Positions 53,856 through 63,131 of a stretch of 64,000 nt of DNA are shown piece by piece (positions within the stretch are counted from its first letter, which is position 1; the number at the start of each line of letters is the position of its first letter). This DNA comes from Alkalibacter mobilis. GTDB lineage: Bacteria > Bacillota > Clostridia > Eubacteriales > Alkalibacteraceae. Under the pieces are notes generated by a model. It saw only the letters and a list, made by a program, of their open reading frames with translations. It was not told the DNA's origin and did not search any database. The DNA lies in the NCBI RefSeq assembly GCF_015594845.1, contig NZ_JADNRK010000007.1, positions 1-64,000 on the forward strand, in the 5' to 3' direction. Both the position numbers and the translations under genes were made by a program.

Positions 53856-54425
53856 ATGATTTCAGGAAATGTGATCACCGGAATAACCAATAAAAAAATT
53901 GAAGGTACTTTGGTAGCACATTTAAAAAAAAGCGGCTATCAAGTAATATCGTTCGATGAGGGAAACTCACTTATCAGAGCTGCAAGATCAAGAAATGTAG
54001 ACTTGTTGATAATAGACGAAGAAATGAAGGGTCTTAGAACCATAGACATCGTCAATGTTTTTCAGAATGAAAAAATCAGCCCAGTTATTTTGGTCACTGC
54101 TCAACCTCGAACGGATTATATTTCCTGGATCCAAAAGGGTTGGATTTTTAATTACATTCACCAAAATATTGAAATCATGGAATTTGGAAAAGCAGTATCG
54201 GCGGCAATGGTATTTGGTAAAAAACTGTTAGATCTGGAGAATGAAGTCCTAAAATTGAAAAAGACACTTGCCGACAGAAAGACCATAGAAAAGGCCAAGG
54301 GGATAATAATGGAAATGAAGTCATGTTCCGAAGAAGATGCGTACGGCTATCTGAGAAAAACCAGCATGGAAAAAAAGGTTTCCATCGAAATCTTGGCTCA
54401 GGCCATTATAAACAAATACAAATGA
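53856..54425 (+). CDS. ANTAR-domain response regulator (NitR/NasT-like antiterminator)
   Basis: A 189-residue protein with a pseudo-receiver domain (1-115, with LLIIDEEMKG carrying the acidic phosphorylation-type position) followed by a coiled-coil linker and an ANTAR RNA-binding domain (about 130-186: RKTIEKAKGIIMEM, SEEDAYGYLRKTSM). ANTAR proteins bind paired hairpins in leader RNA and prevent termination. A close association of glnA with such a gene is known in clostridia (nitR). A GAGGGGGGAG ribosome site precedes the ATG. The likely target is glnA, by context. Confidence 0.9.
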   Translation: MISGNVITGITNKKIEGTLVAHLKKSGYQVISFDEGNSLIRAARSRNVDLLIIDEEMKGLRTIDIVNVFQNEKISPVILVTAQPRTDYISWIQKGWIFNYIHQNIEIMEFGKAVSAAMVFGKKLLDLENEVLKLKKTLADRKTIEKAKGIIMEMKSCSEEDAYGYLRKTSMEKKVSIEILAQAIINKYK

Positions 54426-54456
54426 AACCACCCGCTTTTGGTGGCTTCATTTTTTA
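54421..54456 (+). terminator. Terminator of the ANTAR gene
   Basis: AATGAA-A-CCACC, loop CGCTTTT-like, GGTGG-C-TTCATT (one mismatch), then TTTTT. The stop codon is inside the stem. Confidence 0.75.
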
Positions 54457-54894
54457 TTGGTATTTACGATATTTTATATCACTGAACCTCAATAAAGCCA
54501 TTAAGAGAATGCCCAAGCCGAAGATGGTGGTCAGCAGTTGTTTTAAAACGTACCACAGGAATTCTTGATGAATGTTGATATTGGGGATATAAAATGCCAG
54601 TTTAAATAAATTTAAAGCTATCACCAAGGAACAGACAAAATATTCTGAGGTGAGACTGCTTTTTTTTGTTTTCAATAAATACAAGCTTACTGCAAACACC
54701 GGCAACGCAATGAGCATTGTAACGAAAAATTCAAAAATCACCGCTGCTTCCATTGGCAAATTAAAAAAAGTATTGTTGTTTGAAACGGCGAAAAAGTTTA
54801 AAAATTCAATGTAATTGATGAGTATCAAAAAAACAAGTAAAAATCCATGCAGCGCACTTTTGAGAAATGTTTTTGAGTTATTTTCAGTTAACAT
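54454..54894 (-). CDS. Small membrane protein of unknown function, four TM helices
   Basis: A 146-residue protein with four predicted membrane helices (about 13-33, 46-68, 79-100 and 118-140) and short loops, with basic residues such as KTKKSS at the inner face. I do not recognise a family. ATG 54894 follows AGAGGAG on the minus strand. Its 5' leader, if transcribed from the extended -10 at 55080-55088, would include the structured repeat copy B. It converges with the ANTAR gene. Confidence 0.6.
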   Translation of the reverse strand: MLTENNSKTFLKSALHGFLLVFLILINYIEFLNFFAVSNNNTFFNLPMEAAVIFEFFVTMLIALPVFAVSLYLLKTKKSSLTSEYFVCSLVIALNLFKLAFYIPNINIHQEFLWYVLKQLLTTIFGLGILLMALLRFSDIKYRKYQ

Positions 54895-54954
54895 CTTGAA
54901 ACTCCTCTATCAAAGTATTATTCTAAAAAGATAATGAGTGTGAAAGTAAAGCAC

Positions 54955-55069
54955 GCGGATAAACCTCCAATGCTTGCAGCATCGTCGGTCGTATGCGCTC
55001 AGCCATAGAAAATCTAAAATTTTCTCATGCAAGCACGGAAAATCCCATATTTTCTGCGGCCTAATCCGC
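54955..55069. repeat. Structured intergenic element with repeat copy B
   Basis: GCGGAT (54955-54960) and ATCCGC (55064-55069) bound a 115-base element. Inside are copy B of the 37-base repeat (54964-55001) and two tandem hairpins of similar design: AGAAAAT-CTAAA-ATTTTCT (55007-55025) and GGAAAAT-CCCAT-ATTTTCT (about 55037-55055). It occupies most of the 240-base gap between divergent genes. Confidence 0.6.
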
Positions 55070-55079
55070 TTTCGCGAAT

Positions 55080-55088
55080 ATTATATCA
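55080..55088 (-). promoter_or_regulatory. Extended -10 promoter of the small membrane protein gene
   Basis: On the minus strand TGA precedes TATAAT, which would give a leader RNA of about 180 bases through the structured element to the gene at 54894. Confidence 0.4.
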
Positions 55089-55134
55089 CAAAAACCGGCT
55101 TATGGCCTGTTTGAATTGGAAAGGGGTACATTTG

Positions 55135-56016
55135 TTGATCAAAGATTATTACTTGGCTCAAGGAGATATACATGCAAAAATCGACAACTTCGATTTGATA
55201 CAGACATTTGAATGCGGTCAGTGTTTCCGATGGAACAAAATCAGGGAAGGCACTTACCTGGGCATTTCCAAGGGCAATGTTCTGGAGATCGAGCAGATAA
55301 AAGACAGGTTTGTCTTCAGGGGAACAGACATGAAAACATTTGAAAATTACTGGATGGATTACCTTGATCTTAAGAGAGACTATGCACAAATAATTGAAAA
55401 AATTTCTGTAGAACCTAATATGACAAAGGCCACCGAGTATGGGAGCGGTATTAGAATATTGCTGCAAGAAGAATGGGAAACATTGATTTCTTTTATAATA
55501 TCAGCAAACAACAACATTAAAAGAATTAAAAAAATCGTTGAAAGCTTTTCAAACCTTTTTGGAAGAGAAATTGATTACAAGGGGATCAAGTTGCATGCTT
55601 TTCCCAAGCCAGATGAAATATCTGAAATAACATGTGGCGATTTGGGTGAAATAAGGTGCGGTTACAGGGCTGATTATATTCTGGATGCCGTAAAAAAAGT
55701 TAATGACGGAGTAGTGAATATTTCAAAAATACGAGAAATGAGTTATGAAGAAGGCGTGAAAGAACTTTTGAAAATCAAAGGGGTGGGACCCAAAGTCGCA
55801 GATTGTGTTCTGTTGTACTCAGGTGGAAAGCATGAAAGCTACCCTGTGGATGTCTGGGTCAAAAGAGTCACGGAGGCTTTGTATATCAAGAAGGAAACAA
55901 AACCGGCTGACATCAAGAAGTTTGCTGATGAAATGTGGGGTGGGGATGCCGGATTTGCCCAGCAGTATCTGTTTTATTATGCACGAGAAAATCAATTGGA
56001 GGCGGGAGAAGTATAA
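55135..56016 (+). CDS. ogg: 8-oxoguanine DNA glycosylase (OGG1-type)
   Basis: A 293-residue bifunctional glycosylase/AP lyase. The N-terminal OGG_N domain has DNFDLIQTFECGQCFRWN. The HhH-GPD core has IKGVGPKVADCVLLYSGG with catalytic Lys220 and YPVDVWVKRV with Asp239; the 19-residue spacing equals that of Lys249 and Asp268 in human OGG1. It removes oxidised guanine from DNA. TTG 55135 (or 55132) follows AAAGGGG. A longer frame from 55027 would read through the repeat element and is not family-like. The stop overlaps the next start (TAATG). Confidence 0.9.
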   Translation: MIKDYYLAQGDIHAKIDNFDLIQTFECGQCFRWNKIREGTYLGISKGNVLEIEQIKDRFVFRGTDMKTFENYWMDYLDLKRDYAQIIEKISVEPNMTKATEYGSGIRILLQEEWETLISFIISANNNIKRIKKIVESFSNLFGREIDYKGIKLHAFPKPDEISEITCGDLGEIRCGYRADYILDAVKKVNDGVVNISKIREMSYEEGVKELLKIKGVGPKVADCVLLYSGGKHESYPVDVWVKRVTEALYIKKETKPADIKKFADEMWGGDAGFAQQYLFYYARENQLEAGEV

Positions 56017-56693
56017 TGACGGGAAATATAGTAAACACTGCGGCAATTCTAATTGGAGGCCTTCTGGGTTTGGCTTTCAAAAAAAAGATAGCTGAAAGAT
56101 TCAGCAATATAATGGTTGAGGCTCTGGCTCTGGCTATTATGGTGTATGGCATCAGTCAGGGGATCACTACACAGAATCCGCTCGTATTGTTTGCCAGCAT
56201 AGCTATTGGGGCATTGATAGGCGAGATGATCGATATCGAAAAGAAATTGAATGATCTTGGAGATTACTTTCAAAACAGAATGAAAAATTCTACAAATGTC
56301 ACTCAGGGTTTTGTAACAGCTTCGCTGCTGTTTTGTGTAGGAGCCATGGCTATCATGGGAGGACTTCAAAGCGGACTTCAGGGAAATCACGAAATATTAT
56401 ACGCAAAATCTTTTCTTGACGGAGTCATGTCAGTAATTTTTGCATCTGCACTCGGGGTAGGAGTTTTGCTTGCTGCAGGGTCTGTTTTTGCGTATCAGGG
56501 AATCATCATATTGATGTCAGGATTGCTAAAACCATTTTTGGCTGCGAACGTAGTAGTGGAAATGACAGCGGTTGGAGGAGTGCTGATTTTTGCCATAGGG
56601 ATCACAATGCTTAAAATCAAGCACCTGAAATTGGGCAACATGCTGCCAGCAGTTTTCATACCTATCATAATAAATATTTTTTATACGTTGTAA
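56016..56693 (+). CDS. DUF554 family membrane protein
   Basis: A 225-residue protein with about seven transmembrane helices and the typical start MTGNIVNTAAILIGGLLG. Further marks are GITTQNPLVLFASIAIGALIGE and FVTASLLFCVGAMAIMGGLQ. DUF554 proteins (YdfK/YqgA) are widespread putative transporters without a defined substrate. The start overlaps the glycosylase stop by one base. A terminator follows. Confidence 0.88.
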   Translation: MTGNIVNTAAILIGGLLGLAFKKKIAERFSNIMVEALALAIMVYGISQGITTQNPLVLFASIAIGALIGEMIDIEKKLNDLGDYFQNRMKNSTNVTQGFVTASLLFCVGAMAIMGGLQSGLQGNHEILYAKSFLDGVMSVIFASALGVGVLLAAGSVFAYQGIIILMSGLLKPFLAANVVVEMTAVGGVLIFAIGITMLKIKHLKLGNMLPAVFIPIIINIFYTL

Positions 56694-56702
56694 TAAATTT
56701 AT

Positions 56703-56738
56703 AAGAAAAATGTCAACATTATGTGTTGACTTTTTTCT
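56703..56738 (+). terminator. Terminator after the DUF554 gene
   Basis: AAGAAAAA-T-GTCAACA, loop TTATG, TGTTGAC-TTTTTTCTT. Confidence 0.8.
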
Positions 56739-56751
56739 TATTGTTTTATAT

Positions 56752-56792
56752 TATAATAAGTGTCATTAGCACTCGATATTGGTGAGTGCTAA
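56752..56792 (+). promoter_or_regulatory. groESL promoter -10 and CIRCE operator
   Basis: TATAAT (56752-56757) is followed by a perfect CIRCE element, TTAGCACTC (56766-56774), nine bases, GAGTGCTAA (56784-56792). HrcA repressor binds CIRCE and releases it upon heat shock. A -35 is not clear: TTGACT at 56726 is 20 bases away and belongs to the terminator. Confidence 0.96.
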
Positions 56793-56820
56793 CAATTAAA
56801 AAATGAACTTTATCGCATAA

Positions 56821-57117
<297 letters not shown>

Positions 57118-57147
57118 ATATCACATAAAGTTTAGGAGGAGAAATAA

Positions 57148-58773
<1,626 letters not shown>

Positions 58774-58802
58774 GTCTTTAACAGGACTTTCAGTAAAACT
58801 TT

Positions 58803-58839
58803 AAAAATTCCGGATATCGATCGATCCGGAATTTTTTTT
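58803..58839 (+). terminator. Terminator of groESL
   Basis: AAAAATTCCGGAT, loop ATCGATCG, ATCCGGAATTTTTTTT. Confidence 0.9.
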
Positions 58840-58938
58840 ACGATCGATATAAGTGTATATACAGCTGCATTGACATGAAAAGTGCCATGGTGTAAACTTA
58901 AATGATGAAGTTTAAATTACCGGAAAGGAAGACTTAAA

Positions 58939-59949
58939 ATGAAGAACATCAAGGAATTTTTGGCGAAGAAGGATATCGAATTCACCATTAAAAGATATCT
59001 CATCGATACACTCAGTTTCATGGCTTACGCTCTTTTTGCCACACTGATCATCGGAAGTATTCTAAATCAGGTCGGCTCTTTATTGAAAATTGGTTTTTTA
59101 ACAGAGGTGGTATGGCCGGCGGCCAGAACCATGACTGCACCCGCCATCGCTGTGGCAGTAGCATATGCACTTAAAGCACCACCCCTCGTTATTTTTGCAT
59201 CGGCAATTAACGGAGCAATCGGAGGCGATCCGGTTTCCGCTTTGATAGCAGGTATAGTAGGTGGAGAGTTCGGCAAATTGGTATCAAAGGAGACTAAAGT
59301 CGATATCATTGTAACCCCGGCAACAACTATAATCACCGGTGGCGCCGCTGCGTACTTTGTAGGTCCTGCAATTGCTGCTTTTATGGCCGGATTTGGTCAG
59401 GTTATTATGTGGGCTACCGAACAACAACCAGTACCAATGGGCATGATAATTTCTTCATTGATGGGAATAGCACTGACTTTGCCCATCAGTTCCGCTGCCA
59501 TAGGATTGATGCTCGGATTAAGTGGGCTGGCTGCTGGTGCTGCTACCGTAGGTTGTTCGTGTCAAATGATCGGATTTGCGGTCATGAGTTACAAGGAAAA
59601 CGGTATGGGAGGTTTCTTTGCCCAGGGCTTGGGTACTTCAATGTTGCAGATGCCTAATATCGTAAAAAATCCGAGGGTCTGGATACCGCCGATAGCATCT
59701 TCTATTATACTGGGGCCTATAGCGACTACTTTTTTTAAGATGGAGAATGTTCCCTATGGTTCGGGAATGGGAACCAGCGGGTTGGTAGGGCAATTTGGAA
59801 CAATAGAGGCCATGGGTGCAGGAGTAAATGTTTGGGTCGGGATAATATTGTTGCACTTCGTACTTCCGGCAATCTTGACTCTTGCAATTTCAGGATTGCT
59901 TGGAAAGCTTGGTTGGATAAAAGATGGTGATCTTAAATTGGACATTTAG
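58939..59949 (+). CDS. PTS EIIC-like membrane protein (PTS_EIIC_2 type)
   Basis: A 336-residue polytopic membrane protein of about nine helices. The glycine and alanine-rich segments (INGAIGGDPVSALIAGIVGG, MGIALTLPISSAAIGLML, TSGLVGQFGTIEAM) match stand-alone EIIC-like proteins of the PTS_EIIC_2 group. No EIIA or EIIB gene is nearby, so sugar transport by PTS is doubtful and the real substrate unknown. It has its own terminator. AAAGGAAG precedes the ATG. Confidence 0.78.
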   Translation: MKNIKEFLAKKDIEFTIKRYLIDTLSFMAYALFATLIIGSILNQVGSLLKIGFLTEVVWPAARTMTAPAIAVAVAYALKAPPLVIFASAINGAIGGDPVSALIAGIVGGEFGKLVSKETKVDIIVTPATTIITGGAAAYFVGPAIAAFMAGFGQVIMWATEQQPVPMGMIISSLMGIALTLPISSAAIGLMLGLSGLAAGAATVGCSCQMIGFAVMSYKENGMGGFFAQGLGTSMLQMPNIVKNPRVWIPPIASSIILGPIATTFFKMENVPYGSGMGTSGLVGQFGTIEAMGAGVNVWVGIILLHFVLPAILTLAISGLLGKLGWIKDGDLKLDI

Positions 59950-59968
59950 TTTAATGGAAAAATATCTG

Positions 59969-59999
59969 GGTGATACTCAACTTTGAGTCTCACCTTTTT
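59969..59999 (+). terminator. Terminator after the EIIC-like gene
   Basis: GGTGA-T-ACTCAA and TTGAGT-C-TCACC around a CT turn, then TTTTT. Confidence 0.8.
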
Positions 60000-60162
60000 A
60001 AATTTTACTTGTTAAATGATGACACGACCCGTGTTACTGTTTCGGTCATTGTGCAAAACATACAAATAATATGTTTTTTTTAATGCATGGATTACATTTT
60101 TAATGGTGGACTGTTAATATAAAATGGAATGCAGATGACTTAATGCGAGGAGTAATACTATT

Positions 60163-61110
60163 ATGTTGGACAATCTTATTTTCAGTTTAGGAGTAGCTGC
60201 ACCGATATTTTTGGTTATGCTAACAGGTTACATATTGAAAAAAACCGGTTGGATCGATGAACATTTTGTGAAAACAGCCAACAGGCTCATATTTTATATC
60301 GCTCTGCCCATCAAATTGTTTAATGACGTTAGGGCTGTGGATTTAAGTGAGATGCTGGACTTTGGATTTTATTTGTTTATTATGGCAGGAGTAATTCTGA
60401 GTGTGGTTTTTGCATGGATGGTATCTTTTTTTCTGATCAAGGATCAAAGCCTCAGAGGCTCTTTTATACAAGGATCATTCAGAGGCAATTTTTTATATGT
60501 TGGATTTTCTCTCATAGAAAATATTACCGGGACACTGGGAGCTAAAGCGCCAATGATGCTGGCTATGACTATGCCCTGGTACAATATTTTGGCTGTAATA
60601 ATTTTTTCTTTTAACAATCCGGATAGAGAGGTAAAAGTAAGTGTAAAGGACAGTATCTTGGAATTGGTGAAAAATCCAATGGTAATAGGTATTGTTGCCG
60701 GATTTATAGCAGCACTTGTTGATCTCGAAGTACCTTCACTTCCTTTAAAGACAGCAAGTTATCTGGAAGTTCTCGCTACACCTTTGGCCCTGTTGTCCAT
60801 AGGAGCATCTGTTGATGTTGGCGCACTTTCAAAAAATCTGGTACCTGCTTTACAGGCGAGTGCATTAAAGTTGATCGTCATACCTGTACTGGCTATATTG
60901 GCAGCAGCTGCTTTTGGTTTTGGATCTGCAGACATCATTTTGGTATACGTGTTGTTTGGTGTTCCGACTGCTACGGTATCGTATATAATTGCCGTAAGCA
61001 TGAAAGGCGACGGAGAATTGGCATCAAGTATAATAATGGCAACAACTTTGCTGTCTGTAATAACCATGACAGGTTTTATATTTGTATTCAGGACCTTGGG
61101 CATGATCTGA
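60163..61110 (+). CDS. AEC (auxin efflux carrier) family transporter
   Basis: A 315-residue secondary transporter with about ten helices in two inverted repeats. Typical segments are PIFLVMLTGYILKKTGWID, NRLIFYIALPIKLF, QGSFRGNFLYVGF, LSIGASVDVG and VPTATVSYIIA. The family includes malate and malonate carriers and exporters of unknown substrate. GCGAGGAG precedes the ATG. It is monocistronic with its own terminator. Confidence 0.88.
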   Translation: MLDNLIFSLGVAAPIFLVMLTGYILKKTGWIDEHFVKTANRLIFYIALPIKLFNDVRAVDLSEMLDFGFYLFIMAGVILSVVFAWMVSFFLIKDQSLRGSFIQGSFRGNFLYVGFSLIENITGTLGAKAPMMLAMTMPWYNILAVIIFSFNNPDREVKVSVKDSILELVKNPMVIGIVAGFIAALVDLEVPSLPLKTASYLEVLATPLALLSIGASVDVGALSKNLVPALQASALKLIVIPVLAILAAAAFGFGSADIILVYVLFGVPTATVSYIIAVSMKGDGELASSIIMATTLLSVITMTGFIFVFRTLGMI

Positions 61111-61123
61111 ATATTCTCCTTCG

Positions 61124-61152
61124 AAGCGGTCAAAAACCGCTTTTTATTTTTT
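61124..61152 (+). terminator. Terminator after the AEC transporter gene
   Basis: AAGCGGT, loop CAAAA, ACCGCTT, then TTTATTTTTTT. Confidence 0.85.
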
Positions 61153-61265
61153 TAAAGGAAAAACTGCTTTTCGCACATGTTTTGCATCAAAAGCGCTACA
61201 GCTTTTCGGAGATTATTAAAATCATCTGGAATATAATTAAGCTGTAAATAGACCAGGAGGCGGTT

Positions 61266-62375
61266 ATGATGTCGAAGAATATGCGAAAGAAAGTAAAACT
61301 TGCAATGATTGGACTGATTGTTTCGGTGGTTATTTTATCAGGGTCATGTGCCGGCGATTTTGAGGACATTTCTGTTGATAAGAATGTGGATCAGGTTTCG
61401 ATTCTTGAAAATTCGCAAGGGGATGCGGTGTCAGTTGTATATACGGAAGTTTCATCTTCAGAAGAAATGACGATTCCCCAGATATATACGGCTTCTAAAG
61501 AAAGTGTTGTAGAGATCACTACCGAAACGGTGGAATCCGATGGAAGAATGGGTCAATATGTGTCCTCTGGAGCCGGTAGCGGTGTGGTGGTTTCGAAAGA
61601 TGGCTATATCGCAACAAATTATCATGTTATCGAGGGTGCCGGCAAAATAACGGTGATACTGTCTGATGGAACGAGTAACTCGGCAAGTGTGATCGGTTTT
61701 GATTCCAAGACGGATATGGCTGTTCTAAAAATCCACAAAGAAGGTTTGGTTCCGGTAATTTTCGGCGATTCCGATGCTCTTGTGGTAGGAGAGCTTGCGT
61801 TGGCAATAGGAAATCCGTTGGGAGAGTTGGGCGGTACTTTGACTGAAGGTATAATATCAGCCTTGGACAGGGACATAGTCATAGATAATGAATCCATGAA
61901 TCTGTTGCAGACATCTGCTGCAATAAATCCGGGTAATTCTGGCGGCGGTCTTTTTAATTCTAAGGGAGAACTCATAGGCGTTGTAAATGCAAAATCGAGT
62001 GGATCCAACATTGAAGGATTAGGTTTTGCAATACCGTCAAACACGGCAAAAGAGGTGATTGTAGAAATTATTGAAAATGGTTATGTTACCGGCAGGGCTG
62101 ATTTAGGGGTGGAGTTGGTGGAAATTTCGGACACCAGGACGGCCATGGCGTATCGTGTTGATGCCTTGGGAGTATATGTGGCTAAAGTAGAAGAAGAAAC
62201 TGAGCTTAAGGCTGGAGATCTGCTTGTTGAGATAAATGGAGATGAAATTGAGAGCATCAATCAGGTTAATAATCTTGTGGAAGACCATTCGGTAGGAGAT
62301 GCGTTGAAAATCAAGGTGCTTAGAGACGGAGCGGAGATGGAATTATCCGTAAAACTTGGAGAAGAAACAAACTGA
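61266..62375 (+). CDS. HtrA/DegP-like S1C serine protease
   Basis: A 369-residue extracytoplasmic protease. Residues 10-32 are an N-terminal hydrophobic signal or anchor ending in SGSCAG, an imperfect lipobox. A variable acidic segment of about 45 residues follows, then the trypsin-like domain with His120 (TNYHVIE), Asp150 (KTDMAVLK) and Ser225 (NPGNSGGGLF), and one PDZ domain (about 265-365). It degrades or refolds damaged exported proteins. ATG 61266 or 61269 both fit GGAGG at 61256-61260. The downstream two-component system, 60 bases on, may control it, as CssRS does HtrA in Bacillus. That link is inference. Confidence 0.92.
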   Translation: MMSKNMRKKVKLAMIGLIVSVVILSGSCAGDFEDISVDKNVDQVSILENSQGDAVSVVYTEVSSSEEMTIPQIYTASKESVVEITTETVESDGRMGQYVSSGAGSGVVVSKDGYIATNYHVIEGAGKITVILSDGTSNSASVIGFDSKTDMAVLKIHKEGLVPVIFGDSDALVVGELALAIGNPLGELGGTLTEGIISALDRDIVIDNESMNLLQTSAAINPGNSGGGLFNSKGELIGVVNAKSSGSNIEGLGFAIPSNTAKEVIVEIIENGYVTGRADLGVELVEISDTRTAMAYRVDALGVYVAKVEEETELKAGDLLVEINGDEIESINQVNNLVEDHSVGDALKIKVLRDGAEMELSVKLGEETN

Positions 62376-62385
62376 CTCCACGTTT

Positions 62386-62414
62386 TTGACAACTTTCAGG
62401 TTGATTTCTGATAT
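62386..62414 (+). promoter_or_regulatory. Candidate promoter of the second two-component system
   Basis: TTGACA (62386-62391) is followed after 17 bases by TGATAT (62409-62414). A TATACT at 62412 overlaps with a 20-base spacing. It lies between the protease stop and the regulator start. Confidence 0.35.
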
Positions 62415-62435
62415 ACTGATTTAGGGGTGATGCGA

Positions 62436-63131
62436 GTGGAAGAATTGATATATATAGCTGAAGATGAAGATAATATCAGGGATGCAGTAAAAGCTTTTTT
62501 GGAAAGTGAAGGTTACAAAGTCAAAGATTTCAGCAACGGAGATCTGTTGTATGAAGAATTTTTACAAAGTGCCTGCGACCTGGTGATATTAGACGTCATG
62601 ATGCCTGGTTCTTCAGGTTTTGAAATAACAAAAAAAATCAGGGCTTCAAGTACGGTTCCCATTATAATACTTACAGCCAGAGATAGCGAGATAGATTATG
62701 CTACAGGAATAAATCTTGGCAGCGATGATTACTTTACCAAACCTTTCAGTGCCATGTCACTGGTAATGAGAGTCAAGGCAATGCTAAGAAGAGTCATGCT
62801 TGACAGACAAAATGTCGTTGAAACACCTGACTCGGATGTGGTGTACGGAAACATGGTCATTGACAAAAAAGGCATGGTTGTATCAAGCGAGGGCAAGAAT
62901 ATAGAATTGACCCCTACGGAATATAGCCTTATGGTTTACCTTTTTGACAATTCGGACAGAGCCGTTTCAAGAGACGAACTTTTAGACAATATATGGGGTT
63001 ATGGCAAAGACATAGAGACCAGGGCATGCGATGATACGGTCAGAAGATTGAGAAAAAAGATAACTCATACAACTGTCAGGATAGAAACTGTCTGGGGATT
63101 TGGTTTCAAACTTAAGGAGGAAACCCCTTGA
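62436..63131 (+). CDS. OmpR-family response regulator
   Basis: A 231-residue regulator. Receiver: IAEDEDNIRDAV at residues 6-17, phosphorylated aspartate in LVILDVMMPGSSG (about Asp52) and YFTKPFSAMSL. Winged helix: ELTPTEYSLMVYLFDN, SRDELLDNIWGYG and DDTVRRLRKKI. GTG 62436 follows AGGGGTGA at a normal distance. Its stop overlaps the kinase start (TTGA). Confidence 0.92.
   Translation: MEELIYIAEDEDNIRDAVKAFLESEGYKVKDFSNGDLLYEEFLQSACDLVILDVMMPGSSGFEITKKIRASSTVPIIILTARDSEIDYATGINLGSDDYFTKPFSAMSLVMRVKAMLRRVMLDRQNVVETPDSDVVYGNMVIDKKGMVVSSEGKNIELTPTEYSLMVYLFDNSDRAVSRDELLDNIWGYGKDIETRACDDTVRRLRKKITHTTVRIETVWGFGFKLKEETP

Noticed and set aside
55027-55134. N-terminal extension of the OGG-type glycosylase
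   Set aside because: It would translate the structured repeat element, has no ribosome site, and adds residues not found in the family.
56726-56731. TTGACT as the -35 of groESL
   Set aside because: It is the right arm of the DUF554 terminator and lies 20 bases from TATAAT, a poor spacing.
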